64,000 nt of DNA from Leucobacter aridicollis (GCF_013409595.1 NZ_JACCBD010000001.1:682001-746000), one strand, 5' to 3'; positions 51,861 through 61,985 are shown, numbered from the stretch's first letter. Notes: generated from the sequence alone by a model not told the origin. Program-made: numbers and translations.

Positions 51861-52207
51861 CCGAACGTGCCGCTGATCACCTCGAAGCCGCACTCGAAGC
51901 CGCCATCCGATCCGTGCCCGGAGTGACTGGACTGTATCGGACAGGCAGCGGCGTCGCGAAGCTTGTCGATGCGAGCGCGGCGCTGCTGCGCGGGCAACAG
52001 CAGCGGTCGCCGCTCGTGCGCGTCGAACATGGGACAGCGGGCGTGACAGTGACCGCCGCGGTCGGCGTCGACGCGGCAGTGAGTAGCGTGCAGGTGCTCG
52101 AACTGGCGAGCGCCGCTGTCGCCGACGCCGTCACCGCGTCGCAGTTGGCGCTCGAGCAGGTGCACCTCACCGTGGTGCATCTCAACGGAGACGGCCTTCG
52201 CGCCTGA
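51857..52207 (+). CDS. Asp23-like protein 3
   Basis: 116 aa; ATGA overlap. Compact Asp23-like layout: N-terminal helix (AADHLEAALEAAIRSVPGVTGLYR), VRVEHGTAGVTVTAAVGVDAAVSSVQVLELASAAVADAV, and a C-terminal strand (VHLTVVHLNGD). It is the third gene of the sigma-factor operon and the fourth Asp23-like protein in 4.5 kb. Confidence 0.65.
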   Translation: MTERAADHLEAALEAAIRSVPGVTGLYRTGSGVAKLVDASAALLRGQQQRSPLVRVEHGTAGVTVTAAVGVDAAVSSVQVLELASAAVADAVTASQLALEQVHLTVVHLNGDGLRA

Positions 52208-52261
52208 GGCCACCGCCGTCGCTCGTCTCGACCCCCAGCCGGCTCGCGTAACATTGACGCA

Positions 52262-53791
52262 ATGACCGAGACACCCGCCGGGGCCACGCCCGAACCGAGC
52301 GCAATCGACCCCGCGGACCTCGAGACCGCGCTGCGCGTCATCGCCGCAGCCGCGAAATTGCCGAGCGAGCACTCGGACGTTGCCTCGATCCGGCGCGCGA
52401 CGTCCGCGATGTACAAGGCGGCGAAGAGCGAGCGCCGCCGCGTGCAGCGCAACGAGATCGCCGAGGCGAACCGCGCCGTGATCGAGGCGACCGCGACGGG
52501 GGCGCCCGACAGGATCGACGACGAGACCCGCGGACTCACGCTCGCCGCGACCTCGGAAGCGAAGTACGTCGGCGAGCTGCGCAAGGCCCAGGCCTGCTAC
52601 ATCTGCAAGCAGCCATACACGAAGGTTGAGTCGTTCTACCACCAGCTGTGCCCGAGCTGCGCTGAGTTCAGCCACGGCAAGCGAAACGCCCGCACCGACC
52701 TGACGGGAAAGCGAGCGCTGCTCACTGGCGGGCGCGCGAAGATCGGGATGCACATCGCGCTCCGCCTGCTGCGGGACGGCGCGCACACGACGATCACGAC
52801 GCGCTTCCCGCGCGACGCCGCCCGCCGGTTCGCGTCGCTTCCCGACTCGGCGGACTGGATCGACCGCCTGCGCATCGTCGGCATCGACCTGCGCGACCCC
52901 TCTCAGGTCGTCGCGCTCGCGGATTCCGTCGCGGCCCGCGGCCCCCTCGACATCCTCATCAACAACGCGGCGCAGACGGTCCGGCGGTCGCCGGGCTCCT
53001 ATTCGCTCCTCGCCGACGCCGAGTCGCAGCCGCTGCCGGCCGGCGTCTTCCCCGAAACCGAGTCGCTCGGCCACCCCGCCGAGCTGCACCCGCGCGCGCT
53101 GCAGTCCTCGGTCGGGGCCGACGGCGCGGTCTCGCTCGACGCGTTCTCGCCGGCGCTTCTGACGGGCACGGTCGCCGCTGGCGTAGATCAGGCCCGCAGC
53201 GCCGACGACCTCACCGCGCTCGCGATGGCGGCGGGATCCTCGTCGCTTGAGAAGCACGCCGACGGTTCGGCGATCGACGCGGGTGGCCTCGTGCCCGACG
53301 TCGCCCACGTGAACAGCTGGGTGCAGCACGTTCAGGAGGTCGACCCGATCGAGATGCTCGAGGTACAGCTGTGCAACTCGACGGCGCCGTTCATCCTGAT
53401 TAGTCGGCTGCGCGCCTCGATGGCGGCATCGCCAGCCCGCCGCACGTACGTCGTGAACGTCTCGGCGATGGAGGGGCAGTTCTCGCGCAAGTACAAGGGC
53501 CCGGGCCACCCGCACACGAACATGGCGAAGGCTGCGCTGAACATGCTCACCCGCACGAGTGCGGAAGAGATGTTCGAGACCGACGGGATCCTCATGACCG
53601 CCGTGGATACCGGCTGGATCACCGACGAGCGTCCGCACTTCACGAAGCTGCGCATGGCCGAGAACGGGTTCCACGCCCCGCTCGATCTCGTCGACGGCGC
53701 GGCCAGGGTGTACGACCCGATCGTGCGCGGCGAGGCCGGCGAGGACCTGTACGGCTGCTTCGTGAAGGACTACGAGCCGAGCCCCTGGTAG
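52262..53791 (+). CDS. SDR-like oxidoreductase with N-terminal zinc ribbon
   Basis: 509 aa. A helical N-terminal region (about 1-110) leads to CYICKQPYTKVESFYHQLCPSC, a four-Cys metal site near 113-134. The SDR domain begins near 145: ALLTGGRAKIGMHIA (nucleotide loop), DLRDPSQV, LDILINNAAQTVRR, VVNVSAMEG (Ser). The position of the catalytic Tyr in YxxxK is Thr (TNMAKAALNML). A 110-residue insertion (about 260-365) separates the NNAAQ block from the active-site Ser. The fold is intact but catalysis must differ from classic SDRs. It lies alone downstream of the stress cluster. Confidence 0.82.
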   Translation: MTETPAGATPEPSAIDPADLETALRVIAAAAKLPSEHSDVASIRRATSAMYKAAKSERRRVQRNEIAEANRAVIEATATGAPDRIDDETRGLTLAATSEAKYVGELRKAQACYICKQPYTKVESFYHQLCPSCAEFSHGKRNARTDLTGKRALLTGGRAKIGMHIALRLLRDGAHTTITTRFPRDAARRFASLPDSADWIDRLRIVGIDLRDPSQVVALADSVAARGPLDILINNAAQTVRRSPGSYSLLADAESQPLPAGVFPETESLGHPAELHPRALQSSVGADGAVSLDAFSPALLTGTVAAGVDQARSADDLTALAMAAGSSSLEKHADGSAIDAGGLVPDVAHVNSWVQHVQEVDPIEMLEVQLCNSTAPFILISRLRASMAASPARRTYVVNVSAMEGQFSRKYKGPGHPHTNMAKAALNMLTRTSAEEMFETDGILMTAVDTGWITDERPHFTKLRMAENGFHAPLDLVDGAARVYDPIVRGEAGEDLYGCFVKDYEPSPW

Positions 53792-53842
53792 CCCGCCGCG
53801 TTTTCCCACGTTGCGCGGCGCGCGGTGCGGAATAATGTGAGC

Positions 53843-54517
53843 ATGCAGCCAACGTCTCGACTCCCGCACGTCGTGCGGGGTTCGACGGCGGCCGCGGTCG
53901 CGACGTTCGTCGCCCTGTTCTCGCACGTGCTCGCCGGTGGCGCGATGCCCGAGCCGCTCGGCATCTGCGTTCCCTTCGTGCTCTCGCTGCTCGTGAGCGT
54001 GCTCCTCGCCGGGCGCAAGCTCTCGCTCACGAGGCTCTCGCTGTCGGTGATCGCGAGCCAGACGCTCTTCCACACGCTGTTCGTGCTCGGGGCCCCGAGC
54101 GCCGGCGGTGCGGGCCCGGCCGCCGCAGGCGGGCACCAACACCACGGCCAGACGATGACGGCCGCGATGGCGCCCGCTCAGGGTGCGTCCGTGCCCGCGA
54201 TGACGGACCACACGGCCATGCTCATCCAAGGCGACGCCGTCATGTGGCTGTCGCACCTTGTCGGCGCCGCGGTGACGATCCTCTTCCTGTACCGCGGTGA
54301 GCAGACGATCCACCGGCTTCGCGAGCTCGCCGAGCGGTTCATCGCGTGGGCCCAGCATGGCCTCGCCGCAGCCCTGCGCGTACCGGCAGTGTTCGGTGCG
54401 CCGGTCCAGCGGCAGGCGGAGCCGATCGAAACCGCGGGCTGGGCGGTGCTCACGCAGCTCATCGCGTCGACGCGGAGCCTTCGCGGACCGCCCGCAGTGC
54501 CCGGGCTCGCCAGCTAG
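53843..54517 (+). CDS. His/Met-rich multi-pass membrane protein
   Basis: 224 aa from ATG 53843; AATAAT ends 6 bases before it and no ribosome-binding site is seen, so the mRNA may be leaderless. About four membrane segments; a loop between segments 3 and 4 is rich in His and Met (GGHQHHGQTM, then DHTAM), suited to copper binding. The C-terminal 70 residues are cytoplasmic and basic. I do not know the family. The next genes encode a PCu(A)C-type chaperone and a PepSY protein, supporting a role in copper handling. Confidence 0.65.
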   Translation: MQPTSRLPHVVRGSTAAAVATFVALFSHVLAGGAMPEPLGICVPFVLSLLVSVLLAGRKLSLTRLSLSVIASQTLFHTLFVLGAPSAGGAGPAAAGGHQHHGQTMTAAMAPAQGASVPAMTDHTAMLIQGDAVMWLSHLVGAAVTILFLYRGEQTIHRLRELAERFIAWAQHGLAAALRVPAVFGAPVQRQAEPIETAGWAVLTQLIASTRSLRGPPAVPGLAS

Positions 54518-54665
54518 CGCGTTCCGCCTACTCAGTGGGCCGGCGCCTCCCCGGCGACCCCTTCAAGAACATCGCTCTGTGCCGCTCCGGGCGTTCCCGG
54601 CGCGGTGCCCGGCCGACGCCGCCTCCGTGCGCGGCCGGAGAATTTGCATGCTTGAAAGGCACACA

Positions 54666-55271
54666 ATGTTGAACACTTATACTCCCGCGACCCGTTTTTC
54701 AGTGATCTGTGGCGTCGCCCTGCTCGCGCTCACCGGCTGCTCGGCCGGCGACGCGTCTCCCGCATCCGGCTCACACACCACGGCCCCAACCGGCGCGGCG
54801 GACGAACGCCCCGCCGCGGACGCGGTGACGATCGAGGAGGCCTGGGTGAAGTCGGCCGAGAAAGACGAGATGACCGCTGCGTTCGGGCTCCTCAAGAACT
54901 CGAGCGACACCGACGCGAACATCGTCTCGGTGACCTCGACAGCCTCGCCGATGATGGAGCTGCACGAGACCGTCGCCAACGAGTCAGGTCAGATGGTGAT
55001 GCGCGAGGTCGAGGGAGGCTTCGTGATCCCGGCCAACGGCGAGTTCAGCCTGGAACCCGCGGGCAACCACATCATGATCATGGGGCTGCCCGCAGCTGTC
55101 ACCGCGGGGGAGGACATCACGTTCACGCTCGAATTCGCCGACGGATCGACGCGTGACTTCACCGCGATCGTGAAGGACTACGCGGGAGCCAACGAGAACT
55201 ACGACGGTGGCCACGGCGAGCACGACGCACATGACGATGCGGCCGAACACGACGCGCACAGCGGCCACTGA
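54666..55271 (+). CDS. PCu(A)C-type copper chaperone lipoprotein
   Basis: 201 aa from ATG 54666, GAAAGG upstream. The signal peptide ends in ALTGC (lipidation Cys). The copper motif is visible as MMELHET..., then a Met about 10 residues on, and NHIMIMGL (HxM) with the spacing of the PCu(A)C domain. The C-terminus adds a His/Asp-rich tail (HGEHDAHDDAAEHDAHSGH), probably a second metal-loading site. It should carry Cu(I) outside the membrane, perhaps to cytochrome oxidase. It overlaps no gene but lies 8 bases before the PepSY gene. Confidence 0.88.
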   Translation: MLNTYTPATRFSVICGVALLALTGCSAGDASPASGSHTTAPTGAADERPAADAVTIEEAWVKSAEKDEMTAAFGLLKNSSDTDANIVSVTSTASPMMELHETVANESGQMVMREVEGGFVIPANGEFSLEPAGNHIMIMGLPAAVTAGEDITFTLEFADGSTRDFTAIVKDYAGANENYDGGHGEHDAHDDAAEHDAHSGH

Positions 55272-55279
55272 GGATCGCG

Positions 55280-56746
55280 ATGACGACATCTACTTCATCG
55301 CCAGCGGCGGCGCCCGTCGCCCCGCAGGGTCCACCGGGTGGGCAGCGCCCGAAGCCGCAGCGGGGCTGGTTCGCCCAGCTCCTGCTTCGGCTGCACTTCT
55401 ACGCGGGCGTGCTTGTCGGCCCGTTCATTCTGATCGCCGCCGTGTCCGGCGGGCTCTACGCGCTCACGCCACTGATTGAGAAGGCGGTCTACGCGCACGA
55501 ACTGCGCGTTCCGGTCGCCGACTCCCAGCTCTCGCTTGCGGAACAGATCCGCGCCGCACAGCAGTACATCGGCGACGACGCGTCGCCGAGCGCCGTTCGG
55601 CCGGCGCCCGAGCCCGGGGCCACCACGCGGGTGCTGTTCGCTGACCCCTCGCTCGGCGGGAGCGAGTCCCGGGCGGTGTTTATCGACCCGGCGACCGCCG
55701 AGATCCGTGGGGATCTCACGGTGTACGGCACGAGCGGCGCGCTGCCGCTCCGAACCTGGGTCGACAACCTGCACCGCAATCTCAACCTCGGCGAGCCGGG
55801 CCGCTTCTACAGCGAACTCGCCGCGTCGTGGCTGGGGATCATCGCGCTCGCGGGTCTCGGGCTCTGGATCGTGCGCATCAAGAAGTCGCGCACGAAGAAA
55901 AACTTCGTGCGCCCGGCCCGGGGGTATCGCGGCTACAGGAAGACCCTGAGTTGGCACACCTCGCTCGGCATCTGGGTGCTCATCGGCGCCCTGTTCCTGT
56001 CGGCGACCGGCATCACCTGGTCACAGTACGCGGGCGGCAACGTCGGGGTGGCTCGCGCGGCGCTCGGCGGCGGCACGCCCGCGTTGACAACCAGCCTCGA
56101 CGGGGCCGCAGCGTCGGGTGACGAGCACGCCCACCACCACGGGCCCGTCGCCGCGCCGACGGGCGAAGCGAACCCCGACACGTTCGATGCGATGCTCGCG
56201 ATCGCGCAGCGGATCAACGTGAACACGGGTCTCGTCGAGATCGCTCCGCCCGCCGAGCCGGGGCAGGCCTGGGTCGTGAAGGAGATCCAGGCTGCCTTTC
56301 CCACCGAGGTCGACCAGGTCGCGATCAACGGGAGCACGATGGAAGTCGTCGACAGGCTCGACTTCGCGGACTACCCGCCGCTCGCGAAGCTCAGTCGGTG
56401 GGGGATCGACCTGCACATGGGGGCGATGTTCGGGCTGGCGAACCAGCTCGTGCTGTTCCTCATCGCCGCTGGCATCGCGACTTTGGTCGTGCTCGGCTAT
56501 CTCATGTGGTGGCGCAGGCGGCCGACGCGCACCTCACCGTTCGAGTTCGCGAGCCCGCCGCGGCGCGGCGTCGTCCGTGGCGCACCCTGGTGGGGGATCG
56601 GGATCGTCGCCGTCGCCGCCATCGGGATCGGCGTGCTGCTGCCCTTCGTCGGTTGGACGCTGCTCGGGTTCGTCGTGATCGACACGGTCATCGGCCTCGT
56701 GCGGCAGCGCCTCGGCCGGCAGGCTGACGCGGTTCGCGGTCGGTAG
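55280..56746 (+). CDS. PepSY-associated membrane protein
   Basis: 488 aa. A Pro/Gly-rich N-tail, then a membrane helix (LHFYAGVLVGPFILIAAVSGGLYAL) typical of PepSY-TM proteins, a large extracytoplasmic PepSY region (ELRVPVADSQLSLAEQIRAAQQYIG), further helices at about 180-200, 225-250, 380-405 and 440-475, and a second PepSY-like region with a GDEHAHHHGP metal-rich stretch. The family is linked to iron/copper reductase or metal-uptake functions. It completes a three-gene copper-type cluster. Confidence 0.85.
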   Translation: MTTSTSSPAAAPVAPQGPPGGQRPKPQRGWFAQLLLRLHFYAGVLVGPFILIAAVSGGLYALTPLIEKAVYAHELRVPVADSQLSLAEQIRAAQQYIGDDASPSAVRPAPEPGATTRVLFADPSLGGSESRAVFIDPATAEIRGDLTVYGTSGALPLRTWVDNLHRNLNLGEPGRFYSELAASWLGIIALAGLGLWIVRIKKSRTKKNFVRPARGYRGYRKTLSWHTSLGIWVLIGALFLSATGITWSQYAGGNVGVARAALGGGTPALTTSLDGAAASGDEHAHHHGPVAAPTGEANPDTFDAMLAIAQRINVNTGLVEIAPPAEPGQAWVVKEIQAAFPTEVDQVAINGSTMEVVDRLDFADYPPLAKLSRWGIDLHMGAMFGLANQLVLFLIAAGIATLVVLGYLMWWRRRPTRTSPFEFASPPRRGVVRGAPWWGIGIVAVAAIGIGVLLPFVGWTLLGFVVIDTVIGLVRQRLGRQADAVRGR

Positions 56747-56798
56747 GCCGCCTCGCGTCCTGATCCGGGCGCAGGGCGGCAGCGCTCGTGCCCACTGA

Positions 56799-56844
56799 GA
56801 ACCGGCGCTCCGACACGATCTACTTCGTGTCGGAGCGCCGGTTC
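56799..56844. terminator. Bidirectional terminator, 20-bp perfect stem
   Basis: GAACCGGCGCTCCGACACGA (56799-56818) pairs perfectly with 56825-56844; 6-nt loop. It lies between two convergent genes. Confidence 0.85.
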
Positions 56845-56855
56845 ACCGGGTCGGC

Positions 56856-57332
56856 CTAGCGGAAGAACACCGAGACGCCGAGCGTCGCGAGCACACCGAA
56901 GATGACGCCCCACAGGATGATCGAGATGATCTGCCAGAGGATGACCTGGTTCTTCGGCGCGCCGAAGGAGACCATGGCGGCCGAGGTGATCTGGCTCGGC
57001 AGGAAGAGCTGGCCGAGCAGGCTCACGCCCGGCACCCCGTAGCGGTCGAATCGCTCCTTGAGCTTCGCGCGGCGCGGCGTGAGCTGCGCCGCCTCCTTGC
57101 CCTGGGTCGCCTTCGCCCGGACCCCGTGAGCTGTCAGCACGAAGATCAGCATCGAGATGACGTTGCCGATGACTGCGGCGACCACTGCGATTACGGGGTT
57201 GATGCCGACGAGCACGCCGACAGCCGAGCCGAAGTAGGACTCGACGAACGGGATCGCCGCGATGAGCAGCACGCCGAACCACTGGAGAAAATCGGGGAGC
57301 GAGGCGGTGAAGTCCTGAAGCGAGTCGAGCAT
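56856..57332 (-). CDS. Small multidrug export protein-like membrane protein
   Basis: 158 aa from ATG 57332, GAAAGG 7 bases upstream. Three to four membrane segments; the pattern (WFGVLLIAAIPFVESYFGSAVGVLVGINP, GVSLLGQLFLPSQITSAAMVSFGAP) matches the small multidrug export protein family (Sm_multidrug_ex), which resembles DedA-type proteins. Transport has not been firmly shown for this family. It is divergent from a NarL-type two-component system, and a 16-bp palindrome lies in the shared promoter. Confidence 0.75.
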   Translation of the reverse strand: MLDSLQDFTASLPDFLQWFGVLLIAAIPFVESYFGSAVGVLVGINPVIAVVAAVIGNVISMLIFVLTAHGVRAKATQGKEAAQLTPRRAKLKERFDRYGVPGVSLLGQLFLPSQITSAAMVSFGAPKNQVILWQIISIILWGVIFGVLATLGVSVFFR

Positions 57333-57412
57333 GATGACCTTTCGTGGTGGGGCGGCGTCTGCCGCGATGTCTCTATGGTTTCGCAGGCGCCGAGGAGCCA
57401 GTAGTGCCGTCG

Positions 57413-57464
57413 TGTCATGTGTCGAAATGCTGATTCTCACGGCGCTTCCATGACATTTGTCATG
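57413..57464. promoter_or_regulatory. Candidate response-regulator operator
   Basis: CATGACATTTGTCATG (57449-57464): 7-bp perfect arms around TT. A further half-site TGTCATG lies at 57413-57419. Both are in the divergent region between the export-like gene and the kinase gene. Confidence 0.65.
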
Positions 57465-57526
57465 TGCCGCCGCGATCCGTGGAAAACGCGCCCGGGCGCC
57501 GCGGGGGTGGCCGTATGCTGACACTG

Positions 57527-58723
57527 ATGTCTGCTCAACCCAACGCCCCGACCCCGTTTGCGGGAGTGAACGCGACGTGGAATTACACGCTCGGTTCGAT
57601 CGTGTTCCTGTTTCTGCTGCTTGACCTCGTGGTTGTCGGAGACCTGGTGCTTCGCTTCCGCGATTCGGGATCGATCCTGACCGGCGCGCTCCTCCTCGCG
57701 GTGGTGCTGTCGTCTGTGACGCGGATTCGATACTGCTGGTTCTTGCGCGGCGAGGGCGATGAGGGGCTGCCGCGCATCGGGTGGACCATCGCGCTCTTCG
57801 CCCCCGCCGTCGTGGCGTGGGGCCTCGCGTTCGTGCTTCCCGACGGGGCACCGTACGCCGCCGCCCAGCTCTGGTTCTCCGGCGTGCTCTTCTGCGTCGT
57901 CCTCCGCCGCTCGGTGCGGTGGCCCGTGATGGCCGCGGTCCTCGTCGTGACGATCGCGCCGCTCGTGGTTCGCTCGGCGCGGGGTGACGACGCCCTCGAG
58001 CTGGCGGAACGCGGTGCGGGCCCAATCATCGCCCTTTACGCCCTCATGCTGCCGTTCATGCTGCTCTCGAGCCTGTGGCTGTGGCGCATCGTGCGACGGC
58101 TCGATGAAGCGCGGACGCTGGCCGCCGAGCTCGCGGTGACGCAGGAACGCCTGCGGTTCGCCGCCGACCTGCACGACATCCAGGGGCATCACCTGCAGGT
58201 CATCGCGCTCAAGGCCGAACTCGTCGAGCGCACCCTTGCGGCGAAACCCGAGTACGCGGCCGAGCAGGTCGGTGAGATCCGGGTCATCGCGAAGGAAGCG
58301 CTCGAGGAGACGCGCTCGCTCGTGGCGGGGCTCAGGGAGGTCGCGCTCGACGTCGAGCTCGAGAACGCGCGCGAGGTGCTCGCGCTGTCGGGCACGGAGT
58401 GCGAGCTCGACATCGCTGGTACGCCGGCGAGTGCGGACACGCGGCGGGTGCTCGCGTTCGCCGTCCGGGAGGCGACGACGAACATCCTCCGGCACAGCGC
58501 CTCGACCGCAGCGAAGATCTCGCTCGAACCTGCCCGCGGCGGCTACGAGCTCCGCATCGTCAACAATGGCCTCGCCGCCGGCCCCGACTCGCCCTCCGCG
58601 GGCGGGCACGGGCTAGCCGGCCTGAGGGCGCGGGTGTCAGCGCTCGGGGGGACGCTCGCGGCGATGCCTGAGGGCGAGCGGTTCGAGCTCAGACTCTGGC
58701 TACCTGAAGGGGGAGCGCAATGA
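57527..58723 (+). CDS. NarL-type sensor histidine kinase
   Basis: 398 aa from ATG 57527 (ATG 57515 is also in frame); TATGCT ends 7 bases upstream, so the message may be leaderless. Five to six N-terminal membrane segments with very short loops, then a HisKA_3 domain (RLRFAADLHDIQGHHLQVIALKAELVERTL, phospho-His near 215) and a HATPase domain (AVREATTNILRHSASTAAKI, GLAGLRARVSALGGTL). The arrangement is DesK/LiaS-like, sensing within the membrane. The partner regulator overlaps by ATGA. Confidence 0.88.
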   Translation: MSAQPNAPTPFAGVNATWNYTLGSIVFLFLLLDLVVVGDLVLRFRDSGSILTGALLLAVVLSSVTRIRYCWFLRGEGDEGLPRIGWTIALFAPAVVAWGLAFVLPDGAPYAAAQLWFSGVLFCVVLRRSVRWPVMAAVLVVTIAPLVVRSARGDDALELAERGAGPIIALYALMLPFMLLSSLWLWRIVRRLDEARTLAAELAVTQERLRFAADLHDIQGHHLQVIALKAELVERTLAAKPEYAAEQVGEIRVIAKEALEETRSLVAGLREVALDVELENAREVLALSGTECELDIAGTPASADTRRVLAFAVREATTNILRHSASTAAKISLEPARGGYELRIVNNGLAAGPDSPSAGGHGLAGLRARVSALGGTLAAMPEGERFELRLWLPEGGAQ

Positions 58724-59370
58724 ACGAAGCAGCTGCACGAGGCGCGGCTGAGGGAGGAGGCGCCAAGATCCGCCTCCTCATCGCCGACGACGAGCACCTC
58801 ATTCGCGGGGCGCTCGAAGCCCTGCTCGGCCTCGAGCCAGACATTGAGGTGGTGGCGGGAACGGACAACGGCGCGACGGCGGCGGAACTCGCGATCGAAC
58901 TGCAGCCGGACATCTGCCTGCTCGACCTTGAGATGCCGCGGGCCGACGGCATCGAGGCCGCCGAGCGCATCGCGGCAGGGGTGCCGGCGGCGCGCGTCAT
59001 CATCGTGACCCGCCACGCCCGCCCTGGGGTGCTGCGGCGTGCGCTCGCCGCCAAGGTCGCCGGATTCGTGCCGAAGTCGACGCCGGCTGGCGAGCTCGCT
59101 GACGTGATTCGCGACGTCGCTGCGGGCAAACGCTACATTGACCCTGAGATCGCTGCCGCCGCGTTGACCGCCGAGCGTTGCCCGCTTACCGAGCGGGAGC
59201 TCGATGTGCTCCGCGCGACCCGCACCTCCTCGAACGTGCAGGAGATCGCGGACGCGCTGTTTTTGTCCTCGGGCACCGTGCGCAACTACCTGTCCGCGGC
59301 GATGACGAAGCTCGGCACCAGCAACCGGCACGACGCCGCCGAGCACGCCTGGCAGCAGGGCTGGATCTAG
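58720..59370 (+). CDS. NarL/LuxR-family response regulator
   Basis: 216 aa, ATGA overlap with the kinase gene. Receiver: LLIADDEHLIRGAL (acidic pair), DICLLDLEMPRADG (phospho-Asp near 69), VTRHARPGVLRRALAAKVAGFVPKSTP. C-terminal LuxR helix-turn-helix: CPLTERELDVLRATRTSSNVQEIADALFLSSGTVRNYLSAAMTKLGT. A short tail follows. It probably binds the CATGACA/TGTCATG sites upstream of its own operon and of the export-like gene. Confidence 0.9.
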   Translation: MNEAAARGAAEGGGAKIRLLIADDEHLIRGALEALLGLEPDIEVVAGTDNGATAAELAIELQPDICLLDLEMPRADGIEAAERIAAGVPAARVIIVTRHARPGVLRRALAAKVAGFVPKSTPAGELADVIRDVAAGKRYIDPEIAAAALTAERCPLTERELDVLRATRTSSNVQEIADALFLSSGTVRNYLSAAMTKLGTSNRHDAAEHAWQQGWI

Positions 59371-59445
59371 CCGCCGGCGCGGCCGGTCGGCAACGGGTCG
59401 GCGACCGGTTGCTGGTCGGTTGGCGGTTGCGGCCGCCGACGCGGG

Positions 59446-60249
59446 CTACTGCACCCCGCCCGCGGCCTGGATGAGCTCGGCGAGCGCCCACATGCCGCGC
59501 GCCTGCGCGTTGGCCAGCGGAGTGTTTCCCTGGCCGTCGCGCAGGTTCGGGTCTGCGCCGCCTGCGAGCAGGAGCCGCACCGTCTCCTGATGGTCCGCGC
59601 CGTCGGTGCCGAGCAGCACCGCCTCTTGGAGGGCGGTCCAGCCAAGGTCGTTGACGTGGTCAGGATCGATGCCGGCGGCGAGGAGCATGCGGGTCACCTC
59701 GACGTGACCGTGCTCGCCCGCGGGAATCAGCGCAGTGCCGCCAAATCGATTCGTGCTCGCGAGGTCGGCGCCGTTCGCGAGCGTCAAGCGCAGGATCTCG
59801 TCGTAGCCCTCGGCCCCGGCGTAGAGGTACGCGCTGTCCTGGATGTCGTCCTTGGCGTTGACGTCGGCGCCGGCCTCGATGAGCGCAGTCGCCGCTGCGA
59901 TCGCGTTCACCTTGGTCGCAGCGACGAGGGGCGTGCGGCCGCCCTCGCCGCGAAGCTCAAGCTCCGCCCCGCGCTCGATCGCCGACGCCACGGCGGCGCC
60001 GTCGTTCGCTGCCACGGCCGCCGCGAGATCGGCGTTCGCCTGCGGGTCCGGGGTGACGGGCTCGGGGTCGGGCTTGGGCGCCTCGGTTGGCGTCGGGGTT
60101 GCGGCTGGAGTGGGCTTTTCCGGCGCGGGCTCGGCCGCGCACCCCGACAGTAGGGCGAGGCCGGCGGCGATGGCCGCGGGAACGAGGAGTCGTCTGGCGT
60201 TCATCGTGCGGGGCGGAACGACCGGGCGTGCGGGGGCGGTGCGTGTCAC
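59446..60249 (-). CDS. Ankyrin-repeat lipoprotein
   Basis: 267 aa from GTG 60249 (AGGAG upstream); ATG 60204 gives a more usual signal-peptide length. The signal peptide ends LLSGC, so it should be lipidated and face outward. A Pro/Thr-rich linker follows, then four to five ankyrin repeats (GGRTPLVAATKVNAIAAATALIEAGADVN..., GWTALQEAVLLG, GNTPLANAQARGMWAL). It probably binds another envelope protein. It is convergent with the two-component system. Confidence 0.85.
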   Translation of the reverse strand: MTRTAPARPVVPPRTMNARRLLVPAAIAAGLALLSGCAAEPAPEKPTPAATPTPTEAPKPDPEPVTPDPQANADLAAAVAANDGAAVASAIERGAELELRGEGGRTPLVAATKVNAIAAATALIEAGADVNAKDDIQDSAYLYAGAEGYDEILRLTLANGADLASTNRFGGTALIPAGEHGHVEVTRMLLAAGIDPDHVNDLGWTALQEAVLLGTDGADHQETVRLLLAGGADPNLRDGQGNTPLANAQARGMWALAELIQAAGGVQ

Positions 60250-60286
60250 GTGTCACTCTCCTGGGGTAAGGACGGAATGACGTGAA

Positions 60287-60296
60287 TGGTATACCA
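60287..60296. promoter_or_regulatory. Operator-like palindrome before the ankyrin lipoprotein
   Basis: TGGTATACCA; on the minus strand the 13-mer TGGTATACCATTC is identical to 29014-29026. It lies 38 bases upstream of the GTG start and could overlap a promoter. Confidence 0.5.
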
Positions 60297-60476
60297 CGCG
60301 GGTGGGGGAATCCGCTGCGCGGTCGTCGCGAGCTCGCCCGCGCGGTCCTATGCAAAGTGCACACTGTGGCGGACGAGCTGGGCCAACAACGGCCCGAAAC
60401 CCCGTGAAATTGGCTCGTAGCATTGCGAGTGCAACCGGGCAGCAGGTCAACGCGGACCACCCGGGAAAGGACGGCA

Positions 60477-61985
<1,509 letters not shown>

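Noticed and set aside
51515..54358. Very long minus-strand open frame of over 900 codons
   Set aside because: It lies opposite four plus-strand genes with clear family motifs; long antisense frames are expected at this GC content, and its translation is Arg/Gly/Ala-rich without any domain.
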